A DNA stretch of 64,000 nucleotides from Zea mays. Its lineage: Eukaryota > Streptophyta > Magnoliopsida > Poales > Poaceae. The DNA lies in assembly GCF_902167145.1 (NCBI RefSeq), contig NC_050104.1, positions 98,901,849-98,965,848 of the forward strand, read 5' to 3'. Of the stretch, positions 44,547-55,041 are shown piece after piece; the stretch's first letter is position 1, and each line of letters starts with the position of its first letter. The notes under the pieces are model-generated. The model did no database searches. It was not told the DNA's origin and saw only the letters and a list, made by a program, of their open reading frames with translations. Both the position numbers and the translations under genes were made by a program.

Positions 44547-47500
44547 CTAAACATAATATCGCCGAAGCTCGTCCGTGTTCCATGATCTAGGAATGTCGTT
44601 GCCGTCCATATCCTTTAATTTGTAGGAACCGGGTCTTGACGAAGATACTACCAGAAAAGGTCCTTCCCACTTCAGCTGTAATTTGCCTACTGTCTCTGGG
44701 TTGGCTACTCTTCGAAGCACCAAATGTCCTGGTTCAATGTTCTTTAGCCTAACCTTTCTATCACGCCATTTTGTTGTTTCAGCTTGGTATTTGTTGATGT
44801 TTTCCACAGCTTGAAGCCTGATCCCCTCTATAGCATCTTTTTCCACAGAGTAATCAGCTTCAGCTTCGTCTTCTGTCGAAGCTACTATTCTTATTGATCC
44901 TGCTTTGGCTTCTTCCGGAGTTATTGCTTCGTCACCAAACAATAGTTTGAATGGTGTAAAGCCTGTTGATCTTGATATTGTTGTGTTGTGGCTCCACACC
45001 ACTTTGATTAATTCGTCTGGCCACTTTCCCCTGGGCTGATTGAAGATTAACTTCATTATTCCTGTCATTATGATGCCATTAGCCCTTTCAACAAGTCCAT
45101 TTGACTCCGGATGTCGAACTGGTGCGAAATGGATCTTCGTGCCAATTTGATCACAAAATTCTCTGAAAGCTTCGGAATCAAACTGCGTCCCATTATCCAC
45201 AGTAATAGCCTTCGGCACTCCGAAGCGACAAACAATATTTTGCCAGAAAAACTTTTGAATAGTGACCGAAGTAATTGTGGCCAAAGGCTTTGCCTCAATC
45301 CATTTAGAAAAATATTCCACTGCCACTACAACATATCTTAAGTTTCCTTGTGCTGGTGGTAACGGGCCTAACAAATCAAGGCCCCACCTTTGCAACGTCC
45401 AAGTGGGTTGTATTAACTGGGTTAGAGACGAAGGTTGTTTTTGATCTCTTGCACATTTCTGACAACCTTCGCACTTTTGGACTAATTCCGCTGCATCTGA
45501 AGCTGCCTTTGGCCAATAAAATCCTTGACGAAAGACTTTTCCAAGCAAAGGCCTAGATCCAATGTGAGATCCACACAGGCCTGCGTGTATTTCCTTCATC
45601 AATTCTATACCTTCGGCTCTGGATAAACACTTGAGTAACGGAGAACAGACCCCACGCTTGTATAGTTCCCCTTCTATTTTAACATATGGTCGAGATCTTG
45701 CCTCTATCCTCCTGTTATAAGCTTCGTCATCTGAAAGAAAGTTACCCTGAAGGAAAGAGATGATCTCAGTTCTCCAGTCTTCACTATAGACATGGGATAT
45801 GTTGAGGACTGCTCTTTCAAGAAGCTCAACCGAAGGTGCTTTTATTGTTTCAAAAAATACTTCCGAAGGTAAGGGCAGCCCCTGTGCTGCTGACTTGGCT
45901 AATAAATCAGCATATTCATTCTCTCCACGAGGAATATTTTTAACAGAAAACCCTTCAAAGGAAGCCTCAATCCTTCGGACCGTGTCTAAATATTTTTCAA
46001 GCTTCGGATCTCTTGCTTTAAAACTTTTGTCAATATGACCAGAAATAACCTGGGAATCAGTTTTAAGAACTGCCCTTCTAATTCCCATTGCCTTTAACTT
46101 CCGAAGACCCAAGAGCAAAGCTTCATACTCAGCAATGTTATTTGTGCAACTGAAATCAAGTCTTGTTGCATAACAAGTTTTAACTTTGGAAGGTGCGACC
46201 AACATAGCAGCTGCTCCTGCTCCGAAGGTTCCCCAAGATCCATCGCAAAATACTGTCCAAACTTCGGCATCTTTACTTGTTTCTTCTTCCTGAGCCCCTG
46301 GCGTCCAGTCAGCAATGAAGTCTGCCAACGCTTGGGACTGAATCGAAGATCTATGCACATAATCAATACAAAATTCATTGAGTTCCGCAGCCCATTTTCC
46401 AACCCTTCCAGTAGCTTCTCTATTTCTCATAATATCTTTCAACGGTTGTGAAGAAGGAACAACTATATTGTATGCTTGAAAATAGTGCCGAAGCTTCCTG
46501 GAGGCCATCAAAACAGCATACAGCACCTTCTCCAATTCTATATAATTTTTCTTTGATAAACTAAGAACTTCGGATACAAAGTATATTGGGGCTTGCTTTT
46601 TGACTTGGCCTTCAAGCTTCTCCTGGACAAGTGTTGCACTTACCGCTGAGTGCGAAGCTGCCACATATAACAACAGAGGAGCCCCTGGCGTTGGTGGAGT
46701 TAGTGTTGTTAGGTCTATCAAATATTGCTTCAGCTCTTCGAAGGCTCCCTGCTGGACTGGTCCCCATTGAAAAACTTCGGCTGACTTCAGCACTTCAAAA
46801 AATGGTAAATTTCTTTCTGCTGATCTAGATATGAATCTGTTGAGAGATGCTAGTCTTCCTGTCAATCTTTGAGCCCCCTTTTTGTACTTGGTGGTTCCAT
46901 TCGAAGGATAGCTTCGATTTTATTTGGATTATCCTCAATCCCTTTTGTCGAAACTAGACAGCCAAGAAATTTCCCTTTCTTCACTCCGAAGACACATTTC
47001 TCTGGATTCAACTTTAAACCGGCCTGTCTAAAATTAGCGAAGGTCTCCTACAGATCAGCAATGTGATTTTCTTGCTTCATGCTTTTTACAATGATATCAT
47101 CAACATAAGTTAGTACATTTCTGCCTATATGAGAATGAAGAACCTTCGCTGTCATTCCGCTGAAGCTTTCTCCAGCATTTTTGAGCCCCTCAGGCATCCG
47201 AAGGTAACAATATGTTCCACTAGGGGTTATGAAGCTGGTTTCTGGCTCATCCTCCTTCTTCATCCAAATTTGATGATAGCCTGAATAACAATCCAGCATA
47301 CTCATAAGCTCTGATGAAGCTGCTGCATCAACTAGGGAATCTATCCTTGGCAATGGAAACTCGTCCTTCGGACATGCCTTGTTGAGATCAGTAAAATCAA
47401 TACACATCCTCCATTTACCATTGGCCTTTTTTACCATGACAGTGTTAGCCAGCCATTCTGGGTATTTTACCTCTCTGATAACTCCGGCACTGAGGAGTCT

Positions 47501-48499
47501 TTTCACTTCATTCCGAGCACCTTCGGCCTTGTCATCAGACATCTTCCGAAGCCTCTGCTTTCTGGGTTTGAAGGATGGATCATCATTGAGCGAGTGTTCA
47601 ATAACATCCATGTTGACTCCGCAAAGATCATTAGCTGACCATGCAAAAACATCTTTGTTGTTGAACAGAAACCTTATCAAGGTTTTCTCCTGTTCTTCGG
47701 ACAGTTGGGATCCCAATAGCACCTTCTGATCTGCTATGTCATCACATAAGAGCATGGGCTTCGGCTGATCGGCCGAAGCAGCTTTCTCCCTTCTGAACTT
47801 GTATTGCTCACAAGCTTTAGCTCCATCTATGTTATGGATTGCTTTTGAGTCTGTCCAGTTTCCTTCGACCCTTCTGGCAGCTTTCTGACTTCCATGAATA
47901 GCAATGGGCCCTTGGTCCGAAGGTATCTTCATGCAAAGATATGCTGGATGAAGAATTGCTTCGAAGGCATTGAGAGTACCACGACCAATGATTGCATTGT
48001 AAGGGTATTCCATGTCAACAATATCAAACACAACTTGTTCAGTTCTTGTGTTGTTAATAAATCCGAAGGTTACTGGCATTGTGATTTTGCCAAGTGCTAC
48101 AATCTGCCTTCCTCCGAAGCCATAAAGGGGATGTGTGGCATCATGGATCTTGTCTTCGGGCTCTTGCATCTCTCTGAAGGCTTTGGCAAATATGATATCA
48201 GCTGCACTGCATGTAGCAACCAAAACATTGTGAACCAGAAATCCTTTGATCACACAAGAGATAACCATAGCATCATTGTGTGGGTAATCCTTGAGTTGAA
48301 GATCCTCTTGAGAAAAGGTAATTGGGATGTGAGACCATCTTGATTTGATGAAGGGTCCTTGTACCCCTACATGTTGTACTCTTCTCTGTGCCTCCTTCTT
48401 CTGTTTCTTGTTAGCCGGCTCTGAGCATGAACCGCCTGTTATCGGGAAAATCAGCTTCGAAGCCGAAGCAGTTCTAGCTTGGTTCTTGAACGAAGCCAT
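44547..48499 (-). pseudogene. pol of element D: protease (active site lost), RT, RNase H, integrase
   Basis: Start ATG 48499 (MASFKNQAR), the same as in C. Protease reads VLVATCSAAD where C has VLVDTGSAAD: Asp to Ala (48215-48217) and Gly to Cys (48209-48211), so the catalytic Asp is gone. RT keeps YVDD. TAG at 47048-47050 replaces a Gln codon after RT, and a base is missing from an A run near 46881, shifting the frame before LTGRLASLNRF. From 46865 to 44547 the frame is open through both RNase H regions and the integrase (CEGCQKC, VDNGTQF, NGLVERANG) to RRYYV. Confidence 0.9.
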
Positions 48500-48524
48500 T
48501 AGCTCAAAAAGTGGAAGTGAGTTC

Positions 48525-48542
48525 ACTGGAGGTGGGCGCCAA
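48525..48542 (-). promoter_or_regulatory. Primer-binding site of element D
   Basis: TTGGCGCCCACCTCC on minus next to the 5' LTR; same as B and C apart from one base after it (CAGTG for CGGTG). Confidence 0.72.
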
Positions 48543-49165
48543 TGTTGGGGACTTGTTCTCAAATGCTATGAATTAAGAACAAGGCAACATAAAATGTTAA
48601 ATATCAAAGCCCTTCGTCCGACGAAGCATTATTTCCCTGAGGATTTAATGAGCTTCGGACGAAGGTCATAGATGATAAACTACGAAGATTTTACCTTCAT
48701 AGTCAGAAGTAAAATGATGCGAAATAAAATATGAAGCATGAAATGTTAAAGAATATTAAGAATGAATGATATCATTTACTCATTTTACAATACAAATTCA
48801 GATATTAAAACACGATGTTGGGTTACATTTATACCTTTGCCTTGACAAAGAACAATAATTCCAGAGTAATGCGTTAGCAGTTATATGATTGCGTGAACAG
48901 TAAAGGAATACTGTTAACTATTTATAGGCACAGGACACAGCCTGTAAAGAATTACAATCATACCCCTTATAAAAGTTTACAACAATGACTCAGACCCACA
49001 TGGGCTAAAAGGTCATTCTATCTTCAAGTCGGTTCGATCCTGCATCTTCGGATACGCTATAACACCGAAGCTTCATGAGTGGTAGCCTCGCATCACGTAT
49101 AAGCAGTTTTTTGCCGAAGCTATTTTTTCCTGCAGGACCTTCGGCGACGAAGCATGGTCCCAACA
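48543..49165 (-). repeat. 5' LTR of element D (623 bp), with TATA box
   Basis: Pair of 39548-40170. Minus-strand TATA box CTATAAATAG at 48918-48927, matching B and C. In the left LTR the box is changed (CAATATTTATAG region), which would matter only after a new round of copying. Confidence 0.92.
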
Positions 49166-49170
49166 TGCAG

Positions 49171-50470
49171 TAATGAAAGAATGTGTTGCTCCAGTATCAA
49201 ATAACACTTCTGCAATATGGGAGTCGACTGGGAACATACCTATTATCATGTCGGGGGTCTCCTAAACTGCTTCAGCCTCCAAGTGGTTCAGTTTCCCATG
49301 ATTATAGCGTGGCTGAGAGCGGTTGCCTGTTCCAGGCTGAGACACGTTCTGCTTCGCTGGGGCATTAGGGCCTGACTGCTGCTGGGCTGCCTTCTTCGGA
49401 CATTGCATCACCCAGTGGCCTTGCTCTCCACAGTGGAAACATGCTCTGTTTCCAACCTGAGCTGGTGCTGCCTGACTGTTCTGCTGGTTTGCTGGGGCAG
49501 GAAGACGAAGCGCCTGCTGATTCTGCCTCTGGAACTGGCCTCCTCCTGACTAGTTGTTCTGACGATTCTGATACTGGTGCTGAGGATACTGCCTTTGGAA
49601 CTACTGATGCCGCTAAGGTGGACGCTGGTTCTGCCTGAACTGCTGAGGTTGATTGCCTGAGAAACGAGGACGGTTGCTGCTTCCAGGCTGGGGTCCACTG
49701 ATCTTGCGCTTACGATCCTCCATCTCCTTACGCTTCCTCTCTATCATGATTGCTCTGTCAATCAAGTGCTGGAATGTCGGGAGGGTATGATTCATCAGCT
49801 GATACTGAAGAGGGTCGACCAAGCCTCTCAGGAAACGGTACTGTCTCTTGGCGTCGGTGTTGACATCTTCAGGAGCATAGAGAGACAACTGCAGAAACCT
49901 GTCCTGGTACTCACTGACAGACGATGACCCTTGCTTGAGAGCCAGGAACTCCTCCTTCTTCACTGTCATCAGACCTGCAGGCACATGGTACTGACGAAAG
50001 CTTCCTCTGAACTCTTCCCAGGTGATGGTGTCGGGGTTGGCATGGGTGGCGAGATAAGACTCCCACCATGACTGAGCTGCTCCTCTCAACAGACGGGGAC
50101 CATACATGACTTTCTCCCTGTCGTCACACTAAGCGGTGTGCAACTCCCGCTCCACAGTGTGCAGCCAGTCTTCAGCATCCATGGGGTCAGAAGAATGAGC
50201 AAACGTTGGTGGATGACCTCTCATGAATTCAGCACGCTTGTCCCTGGGCATCTGAGGCATCTGAGGCTGAGGTGGTGCCTGCTGCTGCTGTTGCTGAATG
50301 GCGGCCAGAGACTGACCGATGGCTTGGACTGCCTGAGTCTGCATCAGGAACATCTGCTCGATGGACATCGGGGGCGGGGGTGGCAGCTGCTGTTGCTGGG
50401 GCACCTCTTCCTATTGAGCGGCTTGCTCCTGCTGAGCACGCCTTCCTCCTCTGCGCCTGTTCTCTGACAT
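49171..50470 (-). pseudogene. gag and start of protease of element E (six TAG stops)
   Basis: The start is ATG 50470 (MSENRRRGGRRAQQ). A Gln-rich N-terminus is followed by the capsid core (MYGPRLLRGAAQSWWESY ... YHVPAGLMTVKKEEFLALKQG), then a zinc knuckle CFHCGEQGHWVMQC (CX2CX4HX4C, intact, about 49400-49440). The protease start with LFDTGATHSFITA is where D is inserted. All blocks are in one frame, cut by TAG at 50411, 50129, 49613, 49601, 49550 and 49262 (lowest plus coordinate of each). No TAA or TGA occurs among them, and no frameshift. Confidence 0.9.
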
Positions 50471-50875
50471 CTGCAGAATGCAATCACACATTAGAACTGA
50501 TCTTGCAAATCTTGAAGCATAAGAAAAGAGTATAGAATTCTCCACCACACTGAACAGATGAGCATCTTCACTGATCTCCAACACAGACCAACACAGCTTC
50601 TCAGATAAAGAGGAAAGTGGAATAAAAGGTTCCCCAACTAGATAACTAATTCCTTTAACATATAACCGGTAAACCAAAATGCAGGGGATACCCACACTCT
50701 GGTGACAGTCATTACAAAGATCCAAATCAAACATAGTTCATCATGACAAACATAAATGCACAGGATATAGCAAACTACCCTGTCTAACTAAGACTAACTA
50801 AGAGCGAGACTAACGCTAAGACTATAGCTTCTACATATATTTTTTGTATTAATTACAAGATCCGATTCTAACGAT
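50471..50875. other. Spacer between gag and the extra frame of element E
   Basis: I see no coding sequence in this ~400-bp stretch. It is moderately AT-rich and could hold a splice site or leader for gag expression, but no signal is clear. Confidence 0.5.
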
Positions 50876-51889
50876 CTATGGTTCTAGATTTATCTTGGTC
50901 TTGCAGTCGGGATTGCCATAAGACTGGCGTCCACGCCGAGGTGAGCGGTACGGGTGCTGAGTCCCGTCGGGAGCGGGGGAACCATCATCCAGGTGACGAC
51001 GTTCCGCGCGCTCAGCCCGCAGCAGGGCGATCTCAGCACGAGCCCTACTCAGCTCGTCTAATGCATGGTCCAGCTCCGTGTTTAGCACGACGGCTAGGTT
51101 GACTGTGCTGCTCAACCTAGGATTGTCCTCGCCAACAGGTGAGACAATCACACCTCCTGTGCTGACAGATGGACGGCGGGGGTAATACTTCAGGTTGAGA
51201 CCGTCAGCTACGCCACCGAGCACTGAGCAGTAGTGCGAAAGCGCACGCCGTGCAGCATCTTGCATGGCCGCCTCAGCTGAGTCCCGCTCAGAGATGGAAT
51301 AGTGCTCTGAGCAGGCCTCCGCACCCTGGAGACTGTTATCCAGACGGCGCACCAAGCAGGTCGCCTCCCAGCGGTCCGGGTAGACCCCGCGACTATGCTG
51401 GTAGACCACACAACGATACTCGATAGACCAAGTACGCCGGTTAAGTGCCCGACGTAGCAGGGTGTCGAGCGCATCGTGGAAGTGACACCCGCGAGCAGCG
51501 TCGTGAGTGATGGGTCGAGCAACCCATCCTTCCGGCTCCTGGTCAGCAGAGAAGTCGGTGTCGTGGCTCGAGCTGTCGTCGCCACCTCCATCGTCTGGGT
51601 CTCCTCCAGCAGCTACTCCAGGGGCTGGGGCACCCAGTGGTGGTGCAGGGGGCGCCTCCAGAGGAAGCACAGGGGAGCAGCTCCTCACGGACTCTATCTC
51701 CTGCTGGAGCGAGAAAGAAGAGCCCTGCTGCTCCTGTCGTCGACGTTCCTGCTCCTCATGCAGGTGGTGGTGCAGCCTCTCCAAGTGGCTGGACTGTCCG
51801 GCCACGGGACGGCGAAGCGGACGCTCAGCAAGACGGGAGGGTAAGAAGGGGATGATGGACTTTCGTGCAGTGTGTCTAAGACGAGCCAT
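50876..51889 (-). CDS. Extra reading frame of element E upstream of gag (337 aa, intact)
   Basis: An uninterrupted frame from ATG 51889 (MARLRHTARKS) to the stop at 50876, in the sense direction between primer site and gag. I do not recognise a named family. Residues 1-60 are basic, with a His/Glu/Arg-rich helix. Residues 75-120 are Pro-rich, then acidic (DPDDGGGDDSSSHD). Residues about 154-224 alternate predicted strands (WSIEYRCVVYQ, RWEATCLVRRL) and end in an Ala-rich helix (ERDSAEAAMQDAARRALSHY), an order that recalls a double-stranded-RNA-binding domain. Residues 259-300 form a likely coiled coil (LDHALDELSRARAEIALLRAE), and the tail is basic. The frame survived while gag and pol next door gained seven stops. 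The dsRNA-binding idea is inference from pattern only. Confidence 0.65.
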   Translation of the reverse strand: MARLRHTARKSIIPFLPSRLAERPLRRPVAGQSSHLERLHHHLHEEQERRRQEQQGSSFSLQQEIESVRSCSPVLPLEAPPAPPLGAPAPGVAAGGDPDDGGGDDSSSHDTDFSADQEPEGWVARPITHDAARGCHFHDALDTLLRRALNRRTWSIEYRCVVYQHSRGVYPDRWEATCLVRRLDNSLQGAEACSEHYSISERDSAEAAMQDAARRALSHYCSVLGGVADGLNLKYYPRRPSVSTGGVIVSPVGEDNPRLSSTVNLAVVLNTELDHALDELSRARAEIALLRAERAERRHLDDGSPAPDGTQHPYRSPRRGRQSYGNPDCKTKINLEP

Positions 51890-52149
51890 CTACAAAAGAC
51901 ACCGCAAGCAAAAGAGTGAGAACAGAATTAATATGACCAGCAAGTAATGAATCATAAATAAATGAAGGATTAGAATAAAACATAATTTTCAGCAAGGTAT
52001 AATATATAGTAGAACATAGGTTTGGTCGATATGACCAATTTTTGAAGGGATATCAAAGTCAAGGCAGGGACAGAGGTCTATAATCCTTAGAACGACCATT
52101 CTACTCTAGGTTAGCGGTCCTACAGTCAGCACGGCTTTGATACCACCTA
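51890..52149 (-). promoter_or_regulatory. Leader and primer-binding site of element E
   Basis: Next to the 5' LTR the minus strand reads TAGGTGGTATCAAAGCC; TGGTATCAAAGC fits the 3' end of initiator tRNA-Met except for one base. About 240 bp of leader follow before the extra frame. Confidence 0.72.
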
Positions 52150-55041
52150 TGTCACACCCGGTCTTAGAAGGCAAACCGAATGCGAACCATGTACGTGCCA
52201 GGATCAGCAATTCACGTACACAGCAGTTACATAACATGGACATCATCACACAATGCTCAAATAGTATTAAAAAGGGAAATAATAGTCGATTACATCATAT
52301 GTCTGAGACATCCACATAGTCTTTACAATAAATCAAAGTGCGAAAACGAAACGTAGATAACGCGGCCTTCACAGGCAGCCGACTAGGGGTTGCCGCTAAC
52401 CCACGCCTAGAACTTGTCGTAGTCTTGGAACTCCTGGAAGTCTCCTTCCACGGCTTCATCTTCTCCTGAGCAGTGGTTGCAATGCTGACAACCTGGGGAT
52501 GGGGGGGGGTTTGGTGTGTAGAGCAAGGGTGAGTACACATCAACATACTCAGCAAGTATCCTGTTTGGCTGTGGTGGACTAGCTTTATGTGGGGATAAGT
52601 CAAGTAGTTGCTTTTAGTTGGTCAGATTATTATTTACTAGTAGAGAGCCGGGTTTTAGCATTAACCCAAGTTATTAGCCCGATGTACCCTTTCCAAACGG
52701 AAAGAATACCACTTGCCAGCACCATAGTCATAACCAGAACCATCAATCTCATTGCCACCTGTAAACCAAAATGTCTCTGATCAAGTACCACTAATCACTG
52801 GAGCTCCCTTGGCCGCTCATAACCGCGAGCACGGCTGATATATAAGTTTTCAAACACTCTGCAGAGGTTGTGCACTTTACCCACAAGCCGTGATTCCCTT
52901 TCTGCCCGGAGATCATGACTCTCCATTGATCACTACCAAGGTGACCCAGCAGGGCATCACTACGTAGCTTTTACAAAGATTCCCCGGGGCTGTAGCCGCC
53001 CGTTAGGTTTCCTAAATGCACCGCACTCCTCCCTAAGGGGCAAACCCAAACTTGACAGAGCGAGCCGCATACACCGAGCCCCATTGACGGCACGACGGCT
53101 AAGCGAACTACACCCCGGATCCTCTAATTATTCAGCTAAGGGCACCCCATTTCACCCTCATGGTTGCACTGTTTTCCCGGGCGGTCATCCAAAGAACAGG
53201 TCCTTACGGAGAGGCACTCGAGAAACCGCTCGAGCCCCCTTGAAGACCACAAGTATAACATCATAATAAAAGAAGGGAAAACAGCGTATCATTGATAATT
53301 CTCATCATGTTCATTGATTAGAGTTGGGCAATAGCATAAAGCTAAACAATAATAATCCAACCCAAATAGGTAAACAAGGACATAGATAACAAAGGCTAGT
53401 CAATCCTTAGGTATAAACGTGTAATGCGGGAGGTGAATTAAAGAATGAAATAGGACATAGATAGGTCAAGGGACACTTGTCTCCACCAACCGACTACTGC
53501 TCAGGGGCTTCTCCTGCGAGTTCTTCGGGCTCTTCAACCGGATCGTTCTCTATGCGAGTGCAAACATACATACATCCATCCATTCAAATTAGGAAACAAA
53601 CAGTACACCATACAAGAGAACAAGTAGATTAAACGTGCTTAGAATATGACATGCGATATTGCATTTACCATGGTTAGAAAGAGACGGGGGAAGGTCTCGC
53701 AGGGGTTAAAGCTTATGCTCGAGGCGCATTACAGGTAGACGAATAACTAGACGTTACGTGCTCTAGTTCTACTTAGCTCCAATATTAAGGATTAGCTACA
53801 TTCACTAATAGAAACGTGACCACTTTTAGTAGATCAACATTAAATGAGATAGACGATTAACTATATAAATTAACTAACGTAACCAATTTCTAAATTGAGT
53901 TTCCTATTTTATTAACATGAACAACGTGATTAGCGCGCATAAAATATAGAGGGGGTAGACGGGCACGTCTGGGGTAGACAAGGCACGGCGAGCCGTGCCA
54001 AGGCACCGCGCACTACGCGAGCACGCGCGCAAAGCCGCACGCACGCGTCGCGAACTAGCCGTGCACACGTCGGGGCCACGCACTGGCCGAGCTCAAGGCC
54101 GCGCGCCATAGGCACGCTGGGCCGAGCTCGAGGCCGCGCCGGGGCCGTCATGACGCGAGCAGGACACGCCGGGGCGGGCGGGCGAGCACGGGCGGGACGG
54201 GGCACGGGCGGGACGGGGCACGGGCGGGGGACGGCGCGGGCGCGATGGGCAGGGGCCGCCATGGCCGGGGACGGGCGCGGCCGGGACCGGGACGAGCGCA
54301 GCCGGGCGCGGCGGGGCCGGGGCGAGCGCAGCCGGGGACGGCCGGGCGGACGCGGGGCCGAGGCGGGCGCGGGGCAGCGCGACCGGGGGCGGGCGAGCCG
54401 AGCGTGGCCACGGCAGGGCGGGGCCGAGGCGGGGCGGCGCGGCCGGGGTCGGGGCGGCCGGAGTCGGGGCGGGGGCGGGACGGCGCGGCCGGGGCCAGGG
54501 AGAGGGAGGGAGGGGGGCTTACCGCGTGGGGAGGGCGGCGCGGCGGCGGCGCGCAGGGGGAGGGGGCGGGCGATTGGGCAGGGGAGAGGGAGGGAGGGAG
54601 GGGGAGAGAATGACGGGCGGGGCCCGCAGGGGAGGGGAGAGAAATTTTGGGGGGAGGGGGAGGGGGCGCGGCTGGGCCGCTTTGGGCCCAAAGCGGGGGC
54701 GCGGCTGGGCCGGGCGCGAGGGGGAGGGCGACTGGGCCGAAATGGGAGGAGAGGGGGAAAGAGAGAAGAAAAAGGTTTTCCTTTTTCTAAAATCTATTTT
54801 TCTCTAGATGAATGCATTCACATTTTCAAACAAACAAAAAGGATGCATGGTTCGGCATGGTGCATCAAACAAAATAAAGTATTTTAGGGTTTTGCTTTAC
54901 ATGGGATCTCAAGTCGAAACCCGCTATAACTTTGGAAAAGATCAAGGTTTAGCGAGGGGAAAAGGGAAAAGGAAAGGGTAACGCCCAAATTTGGTGAGAG
55001 AAAAGAAGAAAAAACTCTACCCCCAAATTCAGGGCGTTACA
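52150..55041 (-). repeat. 5' LTR of element E (2892 bp)
   Basis: Pair of 33398-36254; about 1.8% different over the first ~1785 bp by eye, with indels in the GC-rich part (53960-54730). The 102-residue frame at 52295-52603 is the same in the other LTR (33543-33851), but that only reflects LTR identity. Confidence 0.93.

Larger units (their letters stand above)
39548..49165 (-). mobile_element. Element D: complete CTTCG-family Ty3/gypsy, pol only, 9618 bp
   Basis: LTRs are 623 bp each (39548-40170 and 48543-49165) with a TGCAG duplication. Layout is as in C: no gag, pol on minus from 48499 to 44547, an untranslated region with 64-bp repeats, and the passenger gene on plus (40630-43691). The LTRs differ at about 15 sites by eye (2.4%), with roughly as many transversions as transitions. 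Protease active site is replaced, and pol has one stop and one frameshift. Confidence 0.93.
33398..55041 (-). mobile_element. Element E: complete Tekay-type chromovirus, interrupted by D
   Basis: Without D it is about 12.0 kb with LTRs of 2857 and 2892 bp and a GTACC duplication. On minus it has the 5' LTR (52150-55041), a primer site, an extra reading frame (51889-50876), gag (50470 to about 49270), protease (split by D), RT-RNaseH-integrase (39506-36534), a chromodomain (36533-36291), a purine tract and the 3' LTR. LTR differences counted over about 1785 bp are near 33 (1.8%), mostly transitions; the GC-rich part also has indels. It lies inside solo LTR J. Confidence 0.92.
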
